Shown: in pieces, positions 1-8,124 of the stretch
Numbering within the stretch: position 1 is the stretch's first letter
Layout of the letters: the number at the start of each line of letters is the position of its first letter
Source: Bacillota bacterium
GTDB lineage: Bacteria > Bacillota > UBA4882 > UBA8346
Assembly (NCBI GenBank): GCA_029776595.1
Contig: JAKOSX010000190.1
Span: 1-32,862, forward strand
Reading direction: 5' to 3'
Length of the DNA: 32,862 nt
Notes under the pieces: model-generated
What the model was told of the DNA's origin: nothing
The model's database searches: none
Seen by the model: only the letters and a program-made list of their open reading frames with translations
Program-made: the position numbers and the translations under genes

Positions 1-95
1 AATTGACCGCCGTCGGCCGTTTGTCCGGATCCTTCTCCCGAAACCGCAGGCATTGCCGGTTGCGAAAAAACAGGGGTTAAATGCAATTCAGCCAT
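1..95 (-). CDS. N-terminal fragment of a CDS running off the left edge (MAELHLTPVFSQPAMPAVSGEGSGQTADGGQ...); FliK-like by position only
   Basis: ATG at 95..93 on the minus strand, strong RBS (AAGGAGGTGAATGA) just upstream, open to the window edge; lies downstream of fliJ and a motE-like gene, where fliK usually sits. Confidence 0.5.
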   Translation of the reverse strand, partial: MAELHLTPVFSQPAMPAVSGEGSGQTADGGQ

Positions 96-101
96 TCATT
101 C

Positions 102-147
102 ACCTCCTTCCTTTTTCTTTTATCGGAAAGATCGGCTGGTTAGATTA
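102..147 (-). promoter_or_regulatory. Candidate sigma-D/sigma-28-like promoter (TAAT-N16-TCCGATAA) plus RBS for the edge CDS
   Basis: Minus strand TAAT at 147..144, 16-nt spacer, TCCGATAA at 127..120, RBS around 101-107. Confidence 0.35.
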
Positions 148-184
148 GAGATTTGTTTCGATTTGCCAAAAATAAAAACAAAAA

Positions 185-202
185 AGGCGGGAAATCCCGC
201 CT
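185..202 (-). terminator. Intrinsic terminator downstream of the motE-like gene
   Basis: Minus strand AGGCGGG-ATTT-CCCGCCT followed by a T-rich tract (TTTTTTGTTTTTATTTTT). Confidence 0.75.
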
Positions 203-225
203 AATTGAGAATCGTAAAATCATCG

Positions 226-789
226 TCACGGTTTAAGACGTTTTTCCGTCAATGCGACCACATAATCGGAGGACATGTTTTCCATAATTTTCGTGGCCTG
301 CGAAGGACGAATCTCTTTTAAAATCGCCAAGGATGTCTCTACCGGCAATTTTTCGATGACCGCCGCCGCTTTGGCCGGTTTCATCCCGCCGATTAATTCC
401 AGATACTTCTTGATTTCAACCTCTTTTCCCGCACCATTTTTCGGATTATTTGAAGATTTTCCGGAAGCCTCCTCCCTCAGGCGCTGCTTCTCCCATTGGA
501 GTTTTTGGGTTTCGAAATCTTCCCTCTCCTCAGCTAACTTGGCTTCCGCCTTCTTCAGCAGATTTTCCCTGGCACGAAGTTCACTTTCCATATTCTGCAA
601 CATCTGGCTGCGTTTCTTCCCCAACTCAACCTCTTTAACCACATTTTCCAGGCCCGGCAATATACTGACCGTTTCCAGAGCCAACCGGTTCACCTCAAGC
701 AATCCAAAGACATCGCAGAGCCAAATACCTAAAACAACGAGAACAACCAGAACGATCGGTAAGCAAAAACCCAAAAAAAACCGGCCCAC
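226..789 (-). CDS. MotE/YlxF-like flagellar protein (N-terminal TM, coiled coil, MgtE-N-like C-terminus)
   Basis: N-terminal hydrophobic helix, coiled coil, then GGMKPAKAAAVIEKLPVETSLAILKEIRPSQATKIMENMSSDYVVALTEKL-type MgtE-N motif; position after fliJ. Confidence 0.8.
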   Translation of the reverse strand: MGRFFLGFCLPIVLVVLVVLGIWLCDVFGLLEVNRLALETVSILPGLENVVKEVELGKKRSQMLQNMESELRARENLLKKAEAKLAEEREDFETQKLQWEKQRLREEASGKSSNNPKNGAGKEVEIKKYLELIGGMKPAKAAAVIEKLPVETSLAILKEIRPSQATKIMENMSSDYVVALTEKRLKP

Positions 790-833
790 TCTACAGACCT
801 CCTTATATACTCATCCTTTGCCAGTAACGCCAA

Positions 834-1304
834 TCATGGCTCATGATTTACATTTCCCGTCTCCGCCTGCCGGTTGAAACGGGAGGTCCCCAGCTCGTCC
901 AAAAAGTCGATCTCCGCGTGTAACTCCGCATTCCGGTATTCCCGGTATGCTTTTTCTTTCAATTTATCCACGATCTTCTTATCTTTCGACGCTTCAATCA
1001 ACCGTTCCCGGGCGTCTGCCACGTTGGCCTCGCAGGTTTGCAGACGGGATTCCTCCAGCGTCAACATTCCCTTCAACCAGGCAGTATAACGTTCATAATG
1101 AATCATGGATGCCAAATCCAGACTGCCGGACACCCGCTCCCTATAGGAATCCAAGACTTCATCCTGCTGGGCCCGGCGGTATTCCACCTGACGTCGGGCT
1201 TCATCCCTCATATACTGCGCCTGGCGCAATTCCTGCTGCCGCTGTTCTTCGATGCGGGTCCGCAATTTTAAAACGGTATCAAGCTTAAACTGAAACTTTT
1301 TCAT
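834..1304 (-). CDS. fliJ: Flagellar export chaperone FliJ
   Basis: MKKFQFKLDTVLKLRTRIEEQRQQEL start; coiled coil; overlaps fliI by 4 nt. Confidence 0.88.
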   Translation of the reverse strand: MKKFQFKLDTVLKLRTRIEEQRQQELRQAQYMRDEARRQVEYRRAQQDEVLDSYRERVSGSLDLASMIHYERYTAWLKGMLTLEESRLQTCEANVADARERLIEASKDKKIVDKLKEKAYREYRNAELHAEIDFLDELGTSRFNRQAETGNVNHEP

Positions 1305-2641
1305 CTTTTAAGCGCACCGCCCATCATTTGAATCAACTGATTGACCGTATCGTTATACGATGCTTTTTCATTGACTCCCTGTTGCAAAAAGCGATTGATT
1401 TCAGGAATCATTTCGATGGCCATATCGATCTTGGGATTGCTTCCCCGGTTGTAGGCCCCGATATTGATTAAGTCTTCATTATTCCGGTATGTCGCCAAAA
1501 TGTTTCGGCATTCGCCCGCCGCTTCCTGATGTTCGGGAGTTGTCAATTCCACCATCAACCGGCTGATACTGGCCAATATGTCGATGGCCGGATAGTGATT
1601 GAGATGGGCCAGTTGCCGGGAAAGGACGATATGCCCGTCCAAAATGCCCCGGACCGCATCGGCGATAGGTTCGTTCATATCATCGCCTTCAACTAATACT
1701 GTATAAAGCCCGGTAATGCTCCCGGTTTCCGCTGTTCCGGACCGTTCCAACAGCCGGGGCAGCAAGGCAAAAACCGACGGCGTATATCCGCGGGTTGTCG
1801 GCGGTTCGCCGATGGCCAGCCCCACTTCCCGCTGGGCCATGGCAAAACGAGTCACCGAATCCATCATCAACATCACATTAGCACCTTGATCCCGGAAGTA
1901 TTCGGCAATGGCCGTCGCCACCATGGCTCCTTTGATCCGGACCAAAGCCGGTTGGTCCGACGTGGCCACCACAACCACCGAACGGGCCAAGCCTTCAGGG
2001 CCCAAGTCCCGTTCCAGGAAGTCGCGGACTTCACGCCCCCGCTCCCCGATGAGCCCGATAACATTGATATCGGCATCGGTATTTCGGGCGATCATACCCA
2101 ACAACGTGCTTTTCCCCACGCCGCTTCCGGCAAAAATACCGATCCGTTGGCCCCGGCCGCAAGTGAGCAAACCGTCGATGGCCCGTATGCCCATGGCCAG
2201 CGGCGTGGTAATCCGTTTGCGGTATAACGGATTGGGCGGAGCGGCACTTAACGGATAAAAATTGCCGGTTAACAGCGGCCCTTTTTCATCCATCGGATTC
2301 CCCAGGCCGTCCAAGACCCGGCCGAGAAGCCCTTCGCCGACTTCCACCCGAAGTTGTTGCCCGGTAGCAATAATCTCGGCTCCCGGGCTGATCCCCGACA
2401 TATCGCCCAAGGGCATCAATACCACGCGGCCCGACTTAAAACCCACCACTTCCGCAGAGACATATTCCCGCTCTTTAAGTTTGATCAGGCAATGTTCGCC
2501 CAGGTTCACCGCAGGGCCGTCGCCTTCAATGGTCAATCCCAATATTTGATTGACCCGGCCCGTCGACTTGACCGATTCGAACGAACCGAGCAGCGTAAGA
2601 TATTTATCAGCGCAAAATCGCGGAAATTCCGACTTAATCAT
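1301..2641 (-). CDS. fliI: Flagellum-specific ATPase FliI
   Basis: Walker A GIFAGSGVGKSTLLGMIAR, GERGREVRDF, MMMDSVTRFAMAQREVGLAIGEPPTTRGYTPSVF. Confidence 0.97.
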   Translation of the reverse strand: MIKSEFPRFCADKYLTLLGSFESVKSTGRVNQILGLTIEGDGPAVNLGEHCLIKLKEREYVSAEVVGFKSGRVVLMPLGDMSGISPGAEIIATGQQLRVEVGEGLLGRVLDGLGNPMDEKGPLLTGNFYPLSAAPPNPLYRKRITTPLAMGIRAIDGLLTCGRGQRIGIFAGSGVGKSTLLGMIARNTDADINVIGLIGERGREVRDFLERDLGPEGLARSVVVVATSDQPALVRIKGAMVATAIAEYFRDQGANVMLMMDSVTRFAMAQREVGLAIGEPPTTRGYTPSVFALLPRLLERSGTAETGSITGLYTVLVEGDDMNEPIADAVRGILDGHIVLSRQLAHLNHYPAIDILASISRLMVELTTPEHQEAAGECRNILATYRNNEDLINIGAYNRGSNPKIDMAIEMIPEINRFLQQGVNEKASYNDTVNQLIQMMGGALKR

Positions 2642-3411
2642 GTTAATCGTCCTATTTTAAGCAATTCCGTCACAATTCGTTCGCATTGAACCTTCACCCG
2701 GGCATCCACGTTCCCGATCTCGGTTTCAACGAAACACCCACCGCCTTTGATCGCTGAATCCGCTTCAAAGATGATGGGTTTCGGTTCATTAAATATTTCA
2801 TCGAAATCCAGTCCGTCTTCAGCCGTAAGCCTTTCCAGATCGTCAGGATGCAACCGCACTTTAATTCGTCCGGCCCCGGCAACTTTCTGCAAAGCTGTGC
2901 GGATCATCGCCTGAATCGCCTGACTGTCGGTACGCAATTCTTTTCCGACGATCTTTTCGGCAATGGCTACCGCCAAACGAAGCAATTCCTGTTCGGAACC
3001 GACGATCCGGTCCGCTCGGAGCATTTCGGCTTCATTCAACAAAGCCAGCGCATTTTCCAAATGGCCGGCCCATTCTTTCCTGACAGCAGCCTCCCCTGCC
3101 GCATATCCCTCTTCAAACCCCCGTTGTTCGGCTTCCGCTTTGATTTGCTGAGCTTCATTGGTTGCCGCTGCCAACAAGGCTTCTCTTTCCGCCCGGGCTT
3201 CTTCCAGAATCTTCTCAGCCTGAGCTTTTGCTGCAGCCAACAATTTTTCCGGAGACTCCTCTTCCGAAAAGCCTTCCTCTCCTGACGGCCCGACGGAATC
3301 GTCCCATGCGTTATCGACGGCAGGCTCAGCAACCGGCAACACAATTTCGATGGCTTCCAATTGACAGGGATTGGCCTGAATACACTGCTCCGATTTAAAA
3401 ACCTTAGACAA
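2638..3411 (-). CDS. fliH: Flagellar assembly protein FliH
   Basis: E/A-rich coiled coil followed by a C-terminal FliH domain (LAVAIAEKIVGKELRTD...IKVRLHPDDLERL); position between fliG and fliI. Confidence 0.9.
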   Translation of the reverse strand: MSKVFKSEQCIQANPCQLEAIEIVLPVAEPAVDNAWDDSVGPSGEEGFSEEESPEKLLAAAKAQAEKILEEARAEREALLAAATNEAQQIKAEAEQRGFEEGYAAGEAAVRKEWAGHLENALALLNEAEMLRADRIVGSEQELLRLAVAIAEKIVGKELRTDSQAIQAMIRTALQKVAGAGRIKVRLHPDDLERLTAEDGLDFDEIFNEPKPIIFEADSAIKGGGCFVETEIGNVDARVKVQCERIVTELLKIGRLT

Positions 3412-4414
3412 TGAGCTGATCCTCCTTGCCGCGCGAAATAATCAATTCTCCGGAATCTTCCAACTGCCGAATGATGTTGACAATCTTTTGTTGTGCTTCC
3501 TCCACATCGCGCAGACGGACGGGACCCATCAATTCCATATCCTCTTTCAACATTTCAGCGGCACGTTTCGACATATTCTTCATAATCAGTTCTTTCACTT
3601 CTTCACTGGAGGTCTTAAGCGCCAAGCCCAAGTCTTTAATATCAACCTCACGGAGGAAGCGCTGAATCGCTTTATTGTCAAGCGACAAAATATCTTCGAA
3701 GACGAACATCCGGCTCTTAATCTCATCGGCCAATTCGGGATCTTCTTCGGCCAATGCTTCCAAGATCGTCTTTTCGGTTCCCCGGTCAACCCGGTTCAAA
3801 ATTTCGACCATCGGCTCAATGCCGCCGGCAATCGTAAAGTCATGCATAACAAAGGAAGACAGTTTTTTCTCCAACACCAGTTCCACTTCACGCAGGACTT
3901 CCGGCGAAGTCCGGTCCATAGTCGATATCCGCCGGGCAACTTCAACCTGTTGTAACGGAGGCAGCGCCGACAGGATAACGGCCGCCTGTTCCGGACGGAG
4001 ATACGCCATGACCAAAGCGATGGTCTGCGGATGTTCGTTTTGGATAAAGTTCAACAACTGACTGGGTTCTGTCTTCCTGGCACAATCAAAGGGGCGGATT
4101 TGTAAAGTCGCCGTGAGCTTGCTGATGATTTCCTTGGCCCTTTGCGCTCCCAGCGCCTTCTCCAAAATATCCCGGGCATAATCAATGCCCCCGGTGACAA
4201 TGTATTCCTGTGCGATGCAGATTTGAAGAAATTCTTCAACGACTTGGTCTTTAACCTCCGTAGGGACCCGCTTTAGGTTGGCGATTTCCATCGTCAACTC
4301 TTCGATCTCATCCTCACGCAAGGACTTCATGATATTGGCAGAAACTTCAGTTCCCAATGATACCAACAATATGGCAGCTTTCTGTTTTCCCGTTAATTCC
4401 TGCGTTCTTGCCAT
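3404..4414 (-). CDS. fliG: Flagellar motor switch protein FliG
   Basis: LTGKQKAAILLVSLG, NEHPQTIALVMAYLRPEQAA, MFVFEDILSLDNKAIQRFLREVD. Confidence 0.97.
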   Translation of the reverse strand: MARTQELTGKQKAAILLVSLGTEVSANIMKSLREDEIEELTMEIANLKRVPTEVKDQVVEEFLQICIAQEYIVTGGIDYARDILEKALGAQRAKEIISKLTATLQIRPFDCARKTEPSQLLNFIQNEHPQTIALVMAYLRPEQAAVILSALPPLQQVEVARRISTMDRTSPEVLREVELVLEKKLSSFVMHDFTIAGGIEPMVEILNRVDRGTEKTILEALAEEDPELADEIKSRMFVFEDILSLDNKAIQRFLREVDIKDLGLALKTSSEEVKELIMKNMSKRAAEMLKEDMELMGPVRLRDVEEAQQKIVNIIRQLEDSGELIISRGKEDQLIV

Positions 4415-4455
4415 AAGGCCCTCCCTGTATATTTAAAAGCAAGATAAGGCATGGA

Positions 4456-4613
4456 GTTCTAAGTTCTAGGCTCTGGGTGTAGAATATCAAACCCGAAACT
4501 ATAGCTTAAACCCTACTGAGATTTGTAATATCTGTGCACCGTGTACTGTGCACTGTGAACCTGATAAAAGAACTGTCCTCTGTACACTGTTAACTGTAAA
4601 CTATACTCACGTC
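4456..4613. repeat. Degenerate 7-bp tandem repeat tract(s) in the fliF-fliG intergenic region
   Basis: 4533-4560 TGTGCAC/CGTGTAC/TGTGCAC/TGTGAAC; 13-nt break; 4574-4608 TGTCCTC/TGTACAC/TGTTAAC/TGTAAAC/TATACTC; a second, weaker heptad series at 4456-4483 GTTCTAA/GTTCTAG/GCTCTGG/GTGTAGA. Confidence 0.75.
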
Positions 4614-6155
4614 TCAATAGTCCTCAGTCAGCCAAGACCTGAGCAAAGCGGCAACTTCGTCCGGTTTTTCCATAGCCAGTTTTTCCAACTGATTGATCCG
4701 CTCAAGCCGCGACCGTTCTTCCGGACTCAATTCCAATACGGCTGCCTGTTCCATCTGGGCATTCCCGTCGATCATGGTATCAAGACGGCCGCAGACACCG
4801 GGAATGTTCCCTTCGATCTGAGGCTGAACGCTCAATACCTTTTTCAAGATAAACAGCAGTCCGATGATTAATAAAGCGATCAGTCCGTAATGGACCATGG
4901 TCTGGACGGGCCATCCCGTTTCCACTTTGACCTCTTGGGTTTCGGGCGGTTTTGAAAATTGGATGGTTTCCACCGTCAGCAGATCCCCGCGTTCTTCGTT
5001 GAGACCCACTGCCGCAGCGATAGTGTTCGCCACTTTTTGCCGGGTGGCTACCGGCAAATCGCCGTCAACCCATACACCCACGGTCAAACGCTTGACTTTT
5101 CCCGGCGCACTGATTCGAAACTCTTCAACCTTATTGAGCTCGTAATTAACGGTCCGTTCTGACTTTTCGGAACGGTATCCGCCATTGTTGTCATCAACAG
5201 CCTTATATTGGGTAATATTGGAGTCGGTTCCGGGGACGCCCACAGCGTTCCCATTACCTCCTTGATGGATTTCGCTACGTTCCTGTTCACTGCGGGGAAC
5301 ACCGGCTTCGCCAAAGGTTTCACTCTTGATCTCCTGATAATCCAGATCCAAATCGGCGTTCACCCGAACCACTGCTTTATTGAAACCGAATACTTTCGCC
5401 AGCATACTTTCCAAACGTTTTTCCGTCTGGGTTTCATATTCGATTTTGGCACTGAACGTATCTGTAATGGTACTGATTCCCGGCTTCATTCCCCGCCTGG
5501 AACGGAGCTGTGCCGTCAGATCATTAGCAAAGTTATCGATAATCGTCACATTTTCAGGACGAATACCGGTACTTGCCGCCGTTAGATTGGCAATGGCCTC
5601 GACCTGCGACTGAGAAAGCACACCGGGAGCCCGGAGCTGCAATTGGACGGAAACGGTTCCTTCCGGTTTGTCCTCGGCAAACAAATAATCCGCCGGATCC
5701 GGAAGATTGAGCAATACTTTGGCATCGGAAATGCCGTCCATCCGTTGAAGCGTTCTGGTGAGTTCGCCGGCAATAGCCCGTTGGCGGTTGATTGCATTGC
5801 TGAAATCGGTAGCGCTGAACGAATTTTGGTCAAAGATCTCCCAACCGACGACTCCTCCGCGGGGAATCCCTTCTTTTAATAAATTAGCCCGTACCGACAC
5901 CGCATTAGGTACTTCAATTCCGCCACCGGGCGTCGTACGGTATGGAATCTTCATCTCTTCAAGGTGAGTGATAATATCGCTGCGATCTGCTTCGGTAAGA
6001 CTGGAATAAAGCAATTGATACCGAGGCGCATTGGCCCAGACCACAATGAAAATGATCAGGCCGACGACCAAAAGCATAACCACACCAGCAATGATACGCC
6101 GGGTGGTATCCATCTGGCTCCATAAATTTTTCAACTGTGCTACTATTTCGTTCAA
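4614..6155 (-). CDS. fliF: Flagellar MS-ring protein FliF
   Basis: YQLLYSSLTEADRSDIITHLEEMKIPYR, LARTLQ-type region, two TM segments, C-terminal FliG-binding tail. Confidence 0.96.
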   Translation of the reverse strand: MNEIVAQLKNLWSQMDTTRRIIAGVVMLLVVGLIIFIVVWANAPRYQLLYSSLTEADRSDIITHLEEMKIPYRTTPGGGIEVPNAVSVRANLLKEGIPRGGVVGWEIFDQNSFSATDFSNAINRQRAIAGELTRTLQRMDGISDAKVLLNLPDPADYLFAEDKPEGTVSVQLQLRAPGVLSQSQVEAIANLTAASTGIRPENVTIIDNFANDLTAQLRSRRGMKPGISTITDTFSAKIEYETQTEKRLESMLAKVFGFNKAVVRVNADLDLDYQEIKSETFGEAGVPRSEQERSEIHQGGNGNAVGVPGTDSNITQYKAVDDNNGGYRSEKSERTVNYELNKVEEFRISAPGKVKRLTVGVWVDGDLPVATRQKVANTIAAAVGLNEERGDLLTVETIQFSKPPETQEVKVETGWPVQTMVHYGLIALLIIGLLFILKKVLSVQPQIEGNIPGVCGRLDTMIDGNAQMEQAAVLELSPEERSRLERINQLEKLAMEKPDEVAALLRSWLTEDY

Positions 6156-6286
6156 AAGATAACCCTCCAGCTCGAAGGTAGATTTGAAAACAATGAGGGT
6201 TCACAGTGACCATTCTCTCTGTTATGCCCACTCTGGTACACGGCAGTCAACCTAAAAAGGGACATCCAGTCCACTATAGACTCCTG

Positions 6287-6586
6287 TTAAAATTGCATCC
6301 GCATAATCTCTTGATAGGCTTCGACAATTTTATTCCGCACTTGAATGGTCATCTGCAACGCCAAGGTGGCTTTCTCAGAAATCACCGTGGACTGATGCAA
6401 ATATTCCAACTGTCCTGACGCCAATTTGGCGTTCATCGCTTCGGATTGTTGTTGCAATTCATTGACTTCTTTCAAAGCATTTCCAAGCACCGTTTCAAAG
6501 GAAACCGCGTTGTGTTTCGATTCGCCGGCATCTTTTCGAATACTTTCCGGCCGGGTTAAGGCAATAGGATTAATCCGGTTAATCAT
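6287..6586 (-). CDS. fliE: Flagellar hook-basal body complex protein FliE
   Basis: VSFETVLGNALKEVNELQQQSEAMNAKLASGQLEYLHQSTVISEKATLALQMTIQVRNKIVEAYQEIMRMQF. Confidence 0.95.
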   Translation of the reverse strand: MINRINPIALTRPESIRKDAGESKHNAVSFETVLGNALKEVNELQQQSEAMNAKLASGQLEYLHQSTVISEKATLALQMTIQVRNKIVEAYQEIMRMQF

Positions 6587-6609
6587 GGTTCACCCCTGTT
6601 TCATCAAGT

Positions 6610-7044
6610 TTAAGCCCGCCCCATTTCCAGGGCTGCCCGGAACATATCTTTGGCTGCATTGAATGCCGTAATATTGGCCTCATAGGCCCTGCTGGCACTG
6701 ATAAGATCGACCATTTCGGAGACGATGTTAATATCGGGATACGCTACATATCCATCGGCATTAGCATGGGGATGAGACGGTTCATAAACCAGCCGCGGGG
6801 CTCTGTTATCCGTCTGAATGCCGACTACACGAACCCCGGCCAATTGGGTTTGCCGCCCTTCCGACGATAAAGCGGTTTCCAAGGCTTCCGCGAATACGGG
6901 AACCTTCCGTCTGTAAGGGCCGCCTTCCGGCGTCATCGTGGTATTGGCATTGGCAATGTTATTGGATATCAGATCCATGCGCAAACGTTCTGCAGTCAAA
7001 GCGCTGGCACTGATTTCAAAATTACGAAACAAATTCATTATCAA
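6610..7044 (-). CDS. flgC: Flagellar basal-body rod protein FlgC
   Basis: FEISASALTAERLRMDLISNNIANANTT...YPDINIVSEMVDLISASRAYEANITAFNAAKDM. Confidence 0.96.
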   Translation of the reverse strand: MIMNLFRNFEISASALTAERLRMDLISNNIANANTTMTPEGGPYRRKVPVFAEALETALSSEGRQTQLAGVRVVGIQTDNRAPRLVYEPSHPHANADGYVAYPDINIVSEMVDLISASRAYEANITAFNAAKDMFRAALEMGRA

Positions 7045-7457
7045 CCTCTCCCTTCAATGACCATTCGCAGTCGCGACATTCCTCGCCGCCACGACGAAGC
7101 CAACGCCTGATAAAACATGGAATTTTCAGCGATTTTCGCCATTTCGTACTCCACGTCCACATTGTTGCCGTCAACTCGCATGGTGGTGGAATTTTCTCTA
7201 ATGGTCGGCGGAATGGTCGGCCCACCGCCGCTTCCCCGTAAATGCCGTTGATGGGTAGCCTTCATCTCCAAATCCGGACCCTGGGATGCTTGTTGCAATA
7301 TCTTGGCAAAATCCAGATCCTCCCGTTTATAATTGGGCGTATTCACGTTGGCGATGTTCTGCGCCAACAACTGGCTGCGATACGCCGCCTGATCCAACGC
7401 CCGTTCCAGTATCCGGCTGGATTGGGTTTCAACGAAATTCTTCCACACAGGTATCAC
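7041..7457 (-). CDS. flgB: Flagellar basal-body rod protein FlgB
   Basis: RSQLLAQNIANVNTPNYKREDLDF, VDGNNVDVEYEMAKIAENSMFYQAL. Confidence 0.95.
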   Translation of the reverse strand: MIPVWKNFVETQSSRILERALDQAAYRSQLLAQNIANVNTPNYKREDLDFAKILQQASQGPDLEMKATHQRHLRGSGGGPTIPPTIRENSTTMRVDGNNVDVEYEMAKIAENSMFYQALASSWRRGMSRLRMVIEGRG

Positions 7458-7513
7458 CCCGACTGAATCTTCGCTTATGACAACCGTCTTTCGACCAGCA
7501 TTATCTCTTTTTG

Positions 7514-7541
7514 GAATCGGCTAAATCGCCTGAATAGTTTA
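7514..7541 (-). promoter_or_regulatory. Candidate sigma-D/sigma-28-like promoter upstream of flgB (TAAA-N16-GCCGATTC)
   Basis: Minus strand TAAA 7541..7538, 16-nt spacer, GCCGATTC 7521..7514, about 57 nt before the flgB ATG. Confidence 0.4.
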
Positions 7542-7608
7542 GCGATATTTGTTCCAAGCTTTCGGCAAAACCCCTCAAAATCCTTCATAAAATTCTAAAT
7601 AATGTCTC

Positions 7609-7630
7609 CGCTTCCGGTAAACCGGAAGCG
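7609..7630. other. Perfect 22-bp inverted repeat CGCTTCCGGTAAACCGGAAGCG without a clear T tract on either strand
   Basis: Direct reading of the sequence. Confidence 0.6.
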
Positions 7631-7769
7631 GGCCGACATGTTCCAAACCAAAGAATATCACAATTTTCAATTAAAGTAACTATTGTTCATGGCAATTTTA
7701 CACGATAGATATCACATCATGGTTTTCCAGCACAATTCCCAATTCAATCCCTTGGAAAGACAAAAAAAT

Positions 7770-7790
7770 AACCCGGTTAGCCACCGGGTT
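7770..7790 (-). terminator. Intrinsic terminator downstream of the DUF1540-like gene
   Basis: Minus strand AACCCGGT-GGCTA-ACCGGGTT followed by ATTTTTTTG. Confidence 0.8.
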
Positions 7791-7797
7791 AACGTGG

Positions 7798-7995
7798 TTA
7801 TTTTGCTTTGAATGTCTGGCAACAAGTTTCATCCACCGAATCCGCCGGAGTTCCTGCCAAATTTTGCAGATTCGCATTGGGTGAAACGCCGCCCTCATCA
7901 TCCGTTTGGATGATAATTTGTTTCGCCGTACAGAGATTTCCGCTAGTCCAGTACTGACAGTTATCTACGGTGCAATTGACATCGGGCATATCCAT
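7798..7995 (-). CDS. DUF1540-like small Cys-rich protein (65 aa)
   Basis: VNCTVDNCQYWTSGNLCTAKQIIIQT...DETCCQTFKAK resembles the DUF1540 Cys pattern; good RBS (AAGGAG) upstream. Confidence 0.75.
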   Translation of the reverse strand: MDMPDVNCTVDNCQYWTSGNLCTAKQIIIQTDDEGGVSPNANLQNLAGTPADSVDETCCQTFKAK

Positions 7996-8091
7996 TCACT
8001 CCTTCAGTTATTCTTATGGAGAACATCACTCCAAAGAATAAAATGCCCGAATTAGCCGAAGGTTATTCGTCAAACCCGGAATAACGCGGAA

Positions 8092-8116
8092 AAAGCCGCA
8101 CTTTCAGTGCAGCTTT
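8092..8116 (-). terminator. Intrinsic terminator downstream of lepB
   Basis: Minus strand AAAGCTGCACT-GAA-AGTGCGGCTTTTT hairpin with T run. Confidence 0.8.
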
Positions 8117-8124
8117 AGCCAAAA

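Noticed and set aside
275-877. 200-aa plus-strand ORF
   Set aside because: Antisense to the motE-like gene; low-complexity S/F-rich shadow translation.
4533-4608. Possible CRISPR-like array
   Set aside because: Repeat unit is 7 bp and contiguous with no spacers; no cas genes.
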